Assembly: GCA_003152315.1 (NCBI GenBank)
Contig: PLZV01000013.1
Location: forward strand, 21,186 to 85,185
Length of the DNA stretch: 64,000 nucleotides
Source of the DNA: Verrucomicrobiota bacterium
GTDB taxonomy: Bacteria > Verrucomicrobiota > Verrucomicrobiia > Palsa-1439
Reading direction: 5' to 3'
In this document: piece by piece, positions 18,063 to 25,545 of the stretch
Numbering within the stretch: the first letter of the stretch is position 1
How the letters are laid out: each line of letters begins with the position of its first letter
The notes under the pieces: generated by a model
What the model was told of the DNA's origin: nothing
What the model saw: only the letters and a program-made list of their open reading frames with translations
Database searches by the model: none
Translations under genes and position numbers: made by a program

Positions 18063-18593
18063 CTACGAGGGCGGCGGCAGTGTCTGGTTCGGCTTTTCGG
18101 CCGCCATGATATGCTCTTCCTCGCCGTCGTTGGCCACCACGGTCCTGACGTGTCTGAAGCCGCATTTCTCAAAGCAACGAATGGCGCGCTGGTTCTCTGG
18201 CGATGGTCCCACCAGACAGCGCTCCGCATTGGCTTGTGCGAAGATCAGTTCCTTCAGCGCCGCCGCAACGATCCGTGTGCCAACGCCACGCCCGATCCGA
18301 TCGTCACGACCGATGAACAGGTCCATGCCGTAATCGTGTGGCCCCGCGCCGACCAGAGAGCAATATCGGGGATAATCGCTGATCCGGTAGTACTGAAGGT
18401 AACCGATGGGCTCTTGATCATACTGGACGATGAAGCAGCGTGTCCCCGTCCTGAGCTTTGTGATCAGGTACTTCTGGCGGATGCTCTCTTCGGTGGTGAG
18501 TTGTCGGGCGTACCACCGCAATGCTTCGCCAGCGCTCAACCAACTGTGCATGAGCGAAACATGTGACTCATCGAGTGGGACGAACGTAATCAT
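18063..18593 (-). CDS. GNAT N-acetyltransferase, AAC(6')-Ib-like
   Basis: 176 residues. The acetyl-CoA site is GRGVGTRIVAAAL, preceded by YGMDLFIG and followed by VGPSPENQRAIRCFEKCGF. This block order is the one seen in the aminoglycoside 6'-N-acetyltransferase Ib / siderophore acetyltransferase branch of GNAT. I cannot tell from sequence whether it acetylates aminoglycosides; many relatives act on other amines. It is a single gene among small accessory genes with no resistance genes or integron features beside it. Confidence 0.8.
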   Translation of the reverse strand: MITFVPLDESHVSLMHSWLSAGEALRWYARQLTTEESIRQKYLITKLRTGTRCFIVQYDQEPIGYLQYYRISDYPRYCSLVGAGPHDYGMDLFIGRDDRIGRGVGTRIVAAALKELIFAQANAERCLVGPSPENQRAIRCFEKCGFRHVRTVVANDGEEEHIMAAEKPNQTLPPPS

Positions 18594-18662
18594 TGGTTCT
18601 TTCCGACCGGTTTCGCGGACGATGCCGTGGTCGTTTTCTCTGGTGCGGTCTTGCGCTCCCGA

Positions 18663-19487
18663 TCAGACCGCTGGCTTGCGAGCACTGAATGTCAAAATGG
18701 AGCCAGATACTTCGGGCTGGAAGTCCTTAAAGCCGGAAGCGGTCAAGATCTGCTCCATCTCAGAAAGGTCGAATACATGAAGGCCGTGATTCCTGAGACT
18801 CCACTCGCGCACACGGCGAAACTTCAGGATACCTCCGCGACCGGCGACGAAAGTGAAGACGGCAAGAATGGCTCCGGGCTTCATCACGCGAGCCATCTCG
18901 CGCAGAGCGATCACGGTATCCGTAAAGAGATGAAGCGAGCCACAACAGAGGACGGCGTCGAAAAGGCCATCTTCAAATGGCAGGGCCTCGACCCTGGCAC
19001 GTGCGAAATGGACGTTGGGAGTGCCTTCTTTGGCAACGTAAGCTGCGCCTTGCCGGAGCATCCCTAGGGATACGTCGATCCCGAAGACCTCCTTCGACGG
19101 TGAGGTAATCCGCCGGCCAAAGGTACCGGGGCCACAGGCGATATCCAGCACGCGGCCTTTGGTCGATTGGACTTTCTGAGACACGGAACTGACCAGTTGT
19201 TCAAGAGATGGGCTGTGAAATCCACCGTAGACCATGAGAACGAGGGGATACCACAACCTCGTCTCGTAAATGCGTGCCATCCGATCGATGAAGCGCATTC
19301 TCCGCAGCACGGGGTCCGCACTTTGGGATAGTTCTTCCAGAATGAAGTCGGGGATACCGTCCCTGACTGGGTAGGCTCGGGAACAAACGGGACACTGAAG
19401 CAGACCCTCTTCCTGGCGCAAGAGACGCTTGCAGACGGGGCACGCGTAGATTCCGAGTTCGCTGGTTACGGATGTGTCAGCGGTCAT
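18663..19487 (-). CDS. SAM-dependent methyltransferase with N-terminal zinc ribbon
   Basis: 274 residues. The N-terminus has two CxxC pairs (YACPVCKRLL and LLQCPVCSRAYPVRDGIPDF), the Trm112-like/zinc-ribbon type that precedes many class I methyltransferases. The SAM motif is VLDIACGPGTFGRRI, followed by VFGIDVSLGML, LPFEDGLFDAVLCCGSLHLF and an MKPGAILAVFTF strand. Target unknown; lipid or quinone headgroups are typical for this architecture. I use the ATG at 19487, which overlaps the upstream gene's stop (ATGA), rather than the longer open frame. Confidence 0.85.
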   Translation of the reverse strand: MTADTSVTSELGIYACPVCKRLLRQEEGLLQCPVCSRAYPVRDGIPDFILEELSQSADPVLRRMRFIDRMARIYETRLWYPLVLMVYGGFHSPSLEQLVSSVSQKVQSTKGRVLDIACGPGTFGRRITSPSKEVFGIDVSLGMLRQGAAYVAKEGTPNVHFARARVEALPFEDGLFDAVLCCGSLHLFTDTVIALREMARVMKPGAILAVFTFVAGRGGILKFRRVREWSLRNHGLHVFDLSEMEQILTASGFKDFQPEVSGSILTFSARKPAV

Positions 19488-19777
19488 AATCGGTTTCCCA
19501 AGTATTTCTGAATTTCGGGCAGCTTCTCGGTAATCCAGTTGGCGGCGCGACCGCTCTGGATGCTGATCCAGGCCCGGTGTTGTTGAGGCCAGAGGGTCAG
19601 TTCCAACGTGCCCGACTGACCGGGGCTCTTCGCGTGCCAGTGTGTGCAACCGGGGAACTTCTTGAGCGTTCCGCGCAGGGAAACCTGCAAGCCAACTGCC
19701 GCGAGGGTGGCATCAATTGTCTTCTCCACTTTGGCGAGTTTCGCTCCTCGTGGTAATTCAATTTCGATGTTCTGCAT
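19484..19777 (-). CDS. Small conserved-looking protein (97 aa), coupled to the methyltransferase gene
   Basis: 97 residues with an alpha/beta pattern (MQNIEIELPRGAKLAKVEKT, LQVSLRGTLKKFPGCTHWHA, GTLELTLWPQQHRAWISIQS). It has no membrane or signal segment and no recognisable family. The stop overlaps the methyltransferase start by four bases (ATGA), which suggests translational coupling and a shared process. Codon use is like the neighbours. Confidence 0.62.
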   Translation of the reverse strand: MQNIEIELPRGAKLAKVEKTIDATLAAVGLQVSLRGTLKKFPGCTHWHAKSPGQSGTLELTLWPQQHRAWISIQSGRAANWITEKLPEIQKYLGNRL

Positions 19778-19921
19778 CAGGGCTCTTGGTTCTGGTTCAC
19801 GCGGAACGCAAGAAAACGCCTATTGATGAGAACTGAGCCACGCCGGGGTGGTGATGTCAATCGCGAAGGCGGGACGGAAGAGGGGAGACGGTGTTGGTTG
19901 GAGTGACGGCTTGGGAATTGA

Positions 19922-19983
19922 GACATCCTCCTTCGCTAAAGCTTCCGTCGTCGGAACCTATAGCGGAGACTACGGCGGACAGG
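19922..19983 (+). repeat. Dispersed repeat C, copy 1
   Basis: The segment GACATCC..CCTTCGCTAAAGCTTCCGTCGTCG..CTATAGCGGAGACTACGGCGGACAGG recurs in diverged form at 63737-63790 and, shortened, at 51571-51602. It can form an imperfect hairpin of CCTTCGC/GCGGAG-type arms. In copies 1 and 2 it lies next to the promoter-like repeat A and in copy 3 next to repeat B, so the modules seem to travel or cluster together. No coding sense is seen. Confidence 0.6.
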
Positions 19984-20029
19984 AAGCACGCGCCTCTGTT
20001 TCCTCTTCAGGGAGGGGAACAGGCGCAAG

Positions 20030-20080
20030 TATCGTAAGACGATAATTTTGCTGGACATGGTGAGGTGGAGGGGGTAAAGT
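20030..20080 (+). promoter_or_regulatory. Repeat A copy 1: inverted repeat plus sigma-70-type promoter
   Basis: TATCGTAAGACGATA (20030-20044) is a perfect 6-3-6 inverted repeat. Seven bases later comes TGGACA (20052-20057, five of six -35 bases), then 17 bases and TAAAGT (20075-20080). The same spacing recurs at 48568, 51503 and 63341. The inverted repeat could be an operator just upstream of the -35. Transcription would run rightward through repeat B at 20158. Confidence 0.7.
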
Positions 20081-20157
20081 CGTGGAAACAGATGAGCACG
20101 GAACTTCCAACTTTCAGAGCGCTGCAAAGGAGAAGGATCAAGGGGAGGGAGGGGCGC

Positions 20158-20284
20158 AAAAACATGTGTTTCTGCGAAACGAACCGGATTCGTCACGATG
20201 CATTTTTCGATGTAAAACCCTATGCAGATGATAGTTACAACAGAGCTGCGCAAAAAGTGAATCCGGTTCGTTTGGAGAGAAATG
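20158..20284 (+). repeat. Repeat B copy 1: long-range stem AAACGAACCGGATTC / GAATCCGGTTCGTTT
   Basis: Begins with the conserved lead AAAACATGTGTTTCTGCG. Arm 1 is AAACGAACCGGATTC (20177-20191); arm 2 is its perfect complement GAATCCGGTTCGTTT (20269-20283), 77 bases apart. Other copies keep AAACGAACC and its partner but change the distal bases of both arms together, which indicates selection on pairing. This copy lacks the third arm seen at 48818 and 54309. Confidence 0.75.
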
Positions 20285-20423
20285 AAGCCAGAGGGGAGTC
20301 GCGATGGTAATGTTTCTCCCACATTCCAGCTGGCCATTGGTTGCAGGAACCGTGACAGGGAAGCCGCTCCCACGAGGATGGGGGACGTCGCCGGATGGGG
20401 CCTTTACCGTATGGCGCGGGTGC

Positions 20424-20452
20424 TGGAAAGTTCAGTGCGGGAATGGTATACT
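20424..20452 (+). promoter_or_regulatory. Probable promoter of the fmdB-like gene
   Basis: TGGAAA (20424-20429), 17 bases, TATACT (20447-20452); the -10 matches the consensus at five positions. It lies 60 bp before the ATG at 20513 and points into it. A ribosome-site-like AAGGAG is at about 20478-20483, rather far from the start. Confidence 0.5.
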
Positions 20453-20512
20453 ACCGAATTCAAGGTTGACTTGAACCAAGGAGTTGTTCGATAAGAAAGC
20501 GCGTTTTCACAC

Positions 20513-20851
20513 ATGCCGACCTACGAATACGAGTGCCAGAAATGCGGGCACCACTATGAGTTGTACCAGTCGATCAAGGATGGGCCGAAGAGAACCTGTC
20601 CGAAGTGTCGTGGTCGGGTGAAGCGATTGCTGGGAACGGGGGCCGGGCTGATCTTCAAGGGCTCCGGATTTTACTCAACGGATTATCGAACGCCAAACTA
20701 TGCGGAGGGTGCGAAGAAGGACAGCCCTGCAACGGCCCCCCCCGCAGCCAGTCCCAAGACGAGTCCGACAAAGCCGGGCGATGCACCCGCGAAGTCGACC
20801 GGCACGCCGGCGAAGTCGGGCGACGCAAAGGCAACGACAAAGAAGGATTAA
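20513..20851 (+). CDS. FmdB-family zinc-ribbon protein
   Basis: 112 residues. The first 45 are the FmdB/CxxC_CXXC_SSSS zinc ribbon: MPTYEYECQKCGHHYEL and TCPKCRGRVKRLL give two CxxC pairs, followed by the family's FKGSGFYSTDYR. The tail is a low-complexity Pro/Ala/Ser/Lys-rich segment. FmdB was named as a putative regulator of formamidase, but the general function of the family is not established. The next gene, also starting with a zinc ribbon, begins 3 bp after the stop, so the two are co-transcribed. Confidence 0.88.
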   Translation: MPTYEYECQKCGHHYELYQSIKDGPKRTCPKCRGRVKRLLGTGAGLIFKGSGFYSTDYRTPNYAEGAKKDSPATAPPAASPKTSPTKPGDAPAKSTGTPAKSGDAKATTKKD

Positions 20852-20854
20852 CCC

Positions 20855-21592
20855 ATGGTCATTTGTTCAAAATGCGGGTACGACAACGAATTGGGCCGCA
20901 TCTTTTGCCATTCCTGCGGGGCCAAACTCAATCTTAGTGAAATCAAGTCCCCCAGCCAGGGTGGCAAGGACCTGACCAAGAGGAAGAGCAGCGACAAGCG
21001 ACGGATGCTCCGACGGACGATCAACATTGTAATCCTCCTGGTGATCGTTACGGCAATCGTCCTCGCCCTGCAGATCCCGGCGTTGCGCCCCATTAGCACC
21101 TCGAGTGAGGATTTGACTTCCATTGACAAGAAGCGGTTCGAGTTGGATGGGCTCAACCTGCAGAAGGGTCCGCGCACGATCACGATCAGCGAGACGGAGT
21201 TGAACGCTTTCATCGACACGTTGGGTCTGCAAAAGAGCGAAGCGAAGGCTCCATCCATAACCCCGACCAAGCTGCAGATCGAGCTTGGCGATGGTTTCGT
21301 GACGGCGATTTATATCAGCAAGATCCATTTGGGGGGCTCGTTTGAGAAGCAGCTTTACCTCACCTACTCGGGGGTGCCCAGCATGGAGCACGGCCATCTC
21401 GTCTTCAACCCCATCGGCGGGGCAGTAGGTTCCCTGCCGATCCATCCGTGGATTCTGGAAAAGACGGGCATCTTCGATCGCTATTATGCGAAACCCTTTG
21501 GGGACCTTGGCCAGGAGAAGCAAATGCTCGATACCCTCGCCTCAATTTCGGTGACGCCGAAGGAAGTTCGGCTGACGTATCAGCCACACTAG
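20855..21592 (+). CDS. Zinc-ribbon membrane protein, unknown function
   Basis: 245 residues. An N-terminal zinc ribbon (CSKCGYDNELGRIFCHSCGAKL, two CxxC pairs) is followed by a basic linker, one membrane helix (about 55-73, INIVILLVIVTAIVLALQ) and a C-terminal soluble domain of about 170 residues. That topology puts the ribbon in the cytosol and the large domain outside. The ribbon resembles the short zinc-ribbon caps on many bacterial membrane proteins. It lies directly after the FmdB-like gene and 17 bp before the 443-residue gene. Confidence 0.72.
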   Translation: MVICSKCGYDNELGRIFCHSCGAKLNLSEIKSPSQGGKDLTKRKSSDKRRMLRRTINIVILLVIVTAIVLALQIPALRPISTSSEDLTSIDKKRFELDGLNLQKGPRTITISETELNAFIDTLGLQKSEAKAPSITPTKLQIELGDGFVTAIYISKIHLGGSFEKQLYLTYSGVPSMEHGHLVFNPIGGAVGSLPIHPWILEKTGIFDRYYAKPFGDLGQEKQMLDTLASISVTPKEVRLTYQPH

Positions 21593-21609
21593 ACCCGTTT
21601 GCGGCGGCT

Positions 21610-22941
21610 ATGAACGCGCGACACTGGAGCCGGTTTCTCGCAGTCGCGGGCATTGCGCTGGGGCAACTCCGCGACGTCCGTGCGGCGTCCACCGTCACGA
21701 ACGCCCTCGCGACCACCATCAGCGCGTCGCGGCAGTTCACCGCCTATGCCAACAATCAACTTCTACCGTCCGCGTTGTGCGTGTACGCGGAGCGTGTCAA
21801 GCGCGAGTGGCTGCGACGGATGGACATGGCTGATAATTGGCGGGACCCGATTCTACTCGTTGTGCGCACTCGAGAGCCGGCACAGGCCAACACACCCGCG
21901 ATCTCGATGGCAATGTTCCAGACAGACACCCATCTCAAGTATCAGATTCGTTGCCTGATACCGCCACCGCTGGACGAATCCGAGTTGCTGGTGATGATAA
22001 TCGAGACCTTGTCCTCGGAGTGGGCGAATCGCGGCCAACCGATCGGTCGTGGGCGGTTGTATGCGGCACCCGTCATGCCGCCATGGCTTGTCGAGGGGCT
22101 CGCTGCGTCGATTCAGGGTCGCTTCGAGTTCCTGTTGGCGATTGCGCGACGATCGGTGGCGGCGGGCCGGCCGCAGCAGGTTGCAGACGTGCTGGACGTC
22201 AAGATCCTCCCGGGCGATCCGGCTGACCGACAGCTTTTTCAGGCCAACGCGTGGCTGCTCACGGAGAGTCTGCTTGCGCTGCCGGATGGTTCCCGGAAGT
22301 TACGAAATTTCCTGTCGGAACTGGGCGCACAAAAGGCGGCCAGCAACGCGTTCGGGACGGTTTATCATCAGGATTTTCCACAGGACGCAACCTTGGAGGA
22401 ATGGTGGAGCCAGGAGCTGGCCCGGCGCACGTCCGTGACCGTGGCGCAAGACCGCTCCGCCGAGGAGACGGCGCGCCAACTGGGCGCGATTCTCGTCGCG
22501 AAACTCGGACCGATAACGGGGCGAAAAGGAATGCCCGAACAAACAGAGGCGACCCTCGACAAGCTCTGGCTGTATACCGAAGAGCCGTGGCTGAGTGACG
22601 TATTGAAACTCAAGATCGACCAGTTGGGGGCGTTGCGCAGCCAGGCGCACCCCTTCTATCAACCTGTGCTGGACGAATACATCAACGCAGTGAAGTGGCT
22701 GCTTCATGGCAGCATCGTCCATTTTCGCCGCACGGTCAGGCATGCTGCCGCGATGCAAGCCGCGGTCGAGAAGCAGTCGCGCGCAGTCGCCGCCTACCTG
22801 GATCAAGCCGATCGGGTCTATGCGCCGGAGGAACTTTCCCAGGTGTTCAGTGGCTACTTCCAGGCGTTCGACCAGGCGCAGAAGCTGCAGGAGGAACGAA
22901 GCAGTCCCATCAGCGACTACCTCGACAAATTCGATCACTGA
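21610..22941 (+). CDS. Exported protein of unknown function (443 aa)
   Basis: 443 residues from the ATG at 21610, which begins a signal-peptide-like segment (RFLAVAGIALGQLRDVRA). The frame is open further upstream, but those codons overlap the previous gene. The central part has a PPWLVEGLAASIQGRFEFLL stretch reminiscent of the region after the metal site in gluzincin-like peptidase domains, but no HExxH is visible, so a peptidase call is not supported. The C-terminus is helical and charged. It ends 7 bp into the convergent valS gene. Confidence 0.65.
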   Translation: MNARHWSRFLAVAGIALGQLRDVRAASTVTNALATTISASRQFTAYANNQLLPSALCVYAERVKREWLRRMDMADNWRDPILLVVRTREPAQANTPAISMAMFQTDTHLKYQIRCLIPPPLDESELLVMIIETLSSEWANRGQPIGRGRLYAAPVMPPWLVEGLAASIQGRFEFLLAIARRSVAAGRPQQVADVLDVKILPGDPADRQLFQANAWLLTESLLALPDGSRKLRNFLSELGAQKAASNAFGTVYHQDFPQDATLEEWWSQELARRTSVTVAQDRSAEETARQLGAILVAKLGPITGRKGMPEQTEATLDKLWLYTEEPWLSDVLKLKIDQLGALRSQAHPFYQPVLDEYINAVKWLLHGSIVHFRRTVRHAAAMQAAVEKQSRAVAAYLDQADRVYAPEELSQVFSGYFQAFDQAQKLQEERSSPISDYLDKFDH

Positions 22942-25511
22942 AGAGCGCGCAGCAGCGCCTGAATTTTCTCCCGTTGCTCGCGCAACTGCTGCTGCCGGTC
23001 GCGCTCGCGCTGCACGGCGATGGGCGCGGCCCGGCTGGTAAAGTTCTCGTTGGCCAACTTCGCATCCGTCGCGGCGAGTTGCTTTTCGGTGTCCGCCAGC
23101 TGTTTGGTGAGACGCACGCGTTCGGCTTCGGGATCGACAGCGCCGACCATGAAAATGGTTGCCGCTTGGGTCACCAGACTGGGTGTCAGTCCCGTCGCCT
23201 GGTAATCCGCTGCGATGGTCAAACTCTCGGCCGAGAGGATCTGCGTAAGAAATGGAATCTCTGTCGCAATGAAATCTGGATGTCGGCTTGGCTTAATCAC
23301 GAAAGAGACCTTCTGGCGGGGCTCGATTCCGTAGTCGCTGCGCAATTGCCTCCCAGCCGTCACGATACCGTATAGATCCTGTACCTTCGGCATGACGTCG
23401 GCGATTTCACCATCGATCATGTCGGCTTGCGGCCACGAGGCAAACTGGATGGTTTCCGAACCGTATCCCATGCCGTGCCACAGCTCTTCCGTGATGAAAG
23501 GCGCGAAGGGATGCAGCAATCGCAGCGTGGTGCCAAAGACAGTATCGAGCACGGCGATGTTGGGAGAGACTTTGCTGGCCTCGATGTACCAATCGCAGAA
23601 ATCACCCCACACAAAATCGTAGAGTTGCTTCGCCGCCTCATTGAACTTGTACGCATCAAGGGACGTTGTCACTCGCGAGATGGTGTTCGCCAGCGCCCCG
23701 AGAATATTCCAGTCATGCGCGTTGTGGGGACGACCGGGCGGATTGGCGGCGCGTTGCATCTGGATAAACCGCGCAGCGTTCCAGAGCTTGTTCATGAAGT
23801 TGCGGCCAACTTCGCAGCGTTTTTCGTCGAACAAGATGTCCTGACCCTGCGGCGCGATCAGCATGAGGCCGAAACGCAGGCCGTCCGCGCCGTACTTCGC
23901 GATCAGATCGAGCGGGTCGGGGGAGTTGCCGAGTGATTTCTGCATCTTGCGGCCTATGGCATCGCGGACAATGCCGTGGAAGTACACGTTGCCGAATGGC
24001 TTTTTATCCATGTACTCGTAGCCCGCCATAATCATGCGCGCGACCCAGAAGAAGATGATGTCGGGCCCGGTGACGAGATCGGTAGTCGGGTAAAACTTCT
24101 GCAGCAGCTCGGTCTTGTCGGGCCACCCCATCGTGGCGAACGGCCAAAGCCACGAACTGAACCACGTGTCGAGCACATCGGGGTCTTGCTGCCAATCGTC
24201 GCCGTTTGGCGGTTCGACGCCACAGTAAACTTCCTTGCCACGATACCACACCGGTATCCGGTGCCCCCACCAGAGTTGGCGTGAGATGCACCAGTCGCGG
24301 ATGCCGTCCATCCAATGTGCGTAGGTCCTTGTCCAGCGCTCGGGATAGAAGATGATCTCGCCTTTCTCGACCGCTTCGGTGGAGCGGGGGACTTGCGGAT
24401 ACTTGAGGAACCACTGTTCACTCAGGTGCGGCTCGATGGGCACATTGCTGCGTTCGCTGTAACCGACGTTGTGAGTGTAATCCTCGACTTTGAGCAACAG
24501 GCCCTCGCGTTTCAATGATTCCACGACCACTTCGCGCGCCTCCAGGCGGTCGAGGTCTTCGTAGTCGTCGCCCGCTTCCTCGGTCATCTTGCCATCGGGA
24601 CCGATGACGACGGTGAGGGGCAGGTTGTGACGCAGCGCCATCTCGTAGTCAGCAACGTCGTGCGCGGGCGTGACCTTGACGCACCCTGTGCCGAATTTTG
24701 GATCGACCGCATCATCGGCGATGATTGGAATCTGCTTGTTCCGCAGAGGCAGCAGCAACTTCTCGCCGACTAGATGCCGGTACCTCGGGTCGTTCGGATT
24801 GACCGCGACCGCTTCGTCGCCGAGCATCGTCTCGGGGCGCGTCGTGGCGACGACCACGAAGTCGTCGCTGCCGACGATGGGGTATTGAATGTGCCAGAGA
24901 TGCCCCTGCGTCTCGGTCATGATGACTTCTTCGTCGGAAAGGGCGGTGCGGGCGGCTGGGTCCCAGTTGACCATCCGCTTGCCACGGTAGATCAGGCCCT
25001 TCTGGTAGAGATCGACGAAGACTTGCAGGACACAGCGCGAGTACGCTTCATCCATCGTGAAGCGTTCGCGCGTCCAATCGCACGAGCAGCCAAGCTTCTT
25101 GAGTTGCTGGATAATGATGCCACCGTGCTTCTCTTTCCATTCCCAGACCTTTTCGACAAACTTTTCGCGACCGAGATCATCGCGGTGCTTGATGACGCCC
25201 TGTTTGCGCAAGGACTTTTCAACAACAGAGTGGGTCGCGATACTTGCGTGGTCGGTGCCCGGCAGCCAGAGCACCTGGTAGCCCTGCATGCGTTTGCGAC
25301 GGGCAAGAATATCTTGAATCGTGTTGTCGAGCACATGCCCCATGTGCAACACACCCGTGATGTTCGGCGGTGGGATGACGATGGAATACGCCGGCTTCGT
25401 GGACGCCGGGTTGGCGGTGAAGCAACCCTTCGCCAGCCAATCGGCGTACCACTTATCTTCAACGAGCCTCGGCTCGTAAGCCTTTGAAATCTCTGTCGGT
25501 GCAGTGCCCAT
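22935..25511 (-). CDS. valS: Valyl-tRNA synthetase ValS
   Basis: 858 residues, the normal size. Class I features: the HIGH-type motif as HMGH in PPPNITGVLHMGHVLD (about residues 44-60), the CP1 editing domain with TTRPETMLGD, the anticodon-binding domain, and a C-terminal coiled coil (AERVRLTKQLADTEKQLAAT on) typical of ValS. The KMSKS motif reads KMQKSLGN (about 521-528), with Gln for the first Ser. I chose the ATG at 25511 (MGTAPTEISKAYEPRLVEDK); the 77 extra upstream codons are unlike ValS and overlap the YfhO-like gene. Confidence 0.97.
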   Translation of the reverse strand: MGTAPTEISKAYEPRLVEDKWYADWLAKGCFTANPASTKPAYSIVIPPPNITGVLHMGHVLDNTIQDILARRKRMQGYQVLWLPGTDHASIATHSVVEKSLRKQGVIKHRDDLGREKFVEKVWEWKEKHGGIIIQQLKKLGCSCDWTRERFTMDEAYSRCVLQVFVDLYQKGLIYRGKRMVNWDPAARTALSDEEVIMTETQGHLWHIQYPIVGSDDFVVVATTRPETMLGDEAVAVNPNDPRYRHLVGEKLLLPLRNKQIPIIADDAVDPKFGTGCVKVTPAHDVADYEMALRHNLPLTVVIGPDGKMTEEAGDDYEDLDRLEAREVVVESLKREGLLLKVEDYTHNVGYSERSNVPIEPHLSEQWFLKYPQVPRSTEAVEKGEIIFYPERWTRTYAHWMDGIRDWCISRQLWWGHRIPVWYRGKEVYCGVEPPNGDDWQQDPDVLDTWFSSWLWPFATMGWPDKTELLQKFYPTTDLVTGPDIIFFWVARMIMAGYEYMDKKPFGNVYFHGIVRDAIGRKMQKSLGNSPDPLDLIAKYGADGLRFGLMLIAPQGQDILFDEKRCEVGRNFMNKLWNAARFIQMQRAANPPGRPHNAHDWNILGALANTISRVTTSLDAYKFNEAAKQLYDFVWGDFCDWYIEASKVSPNIAVLDTVFGTTLRLLHPFAPFITEELWHGMGYGSETIQFASWPQADMIDGEIADVMPKVQDLYGIVTAGRQLRSDYGIEPRQKVSFVIKPSRHPDFIATEIPFLTQILSAESLTIAADYQATGLTPSLVTQAATIFMVGAVDPEAERVRLTKQLADTEKQLAATDAKLANENFTSRAAPIAVQRERDRQQQLREQREKIQALLRALQ

Positions 25512-25545
25512 CGCACAGGGGTTGTAGCGGAGAGTCGCGGACAAT

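Larger units (their letters stand above)
19778..20512 (+). other. 735-bp stretch without a protein gene, holding repeats C, A and B
   Basis: No open frame here looks coding; an 81-codon frame at 20065-20310 simply translates the repeat. The stretch holds repeat C (19922-19983), promoter-like repeat A (20030-20080), repeat B (20158-20284) and a separate promoter for the fmdB-like gene (20424-20452). Confidence 0.7.

Noticed and set aside
21610..22941. Metallopeptidase call for the 443-aa exported protein
   Set aside because: The PPWLVEGLA stretch hints at the fold, but no HExxH or other zinc ligand set is visible.
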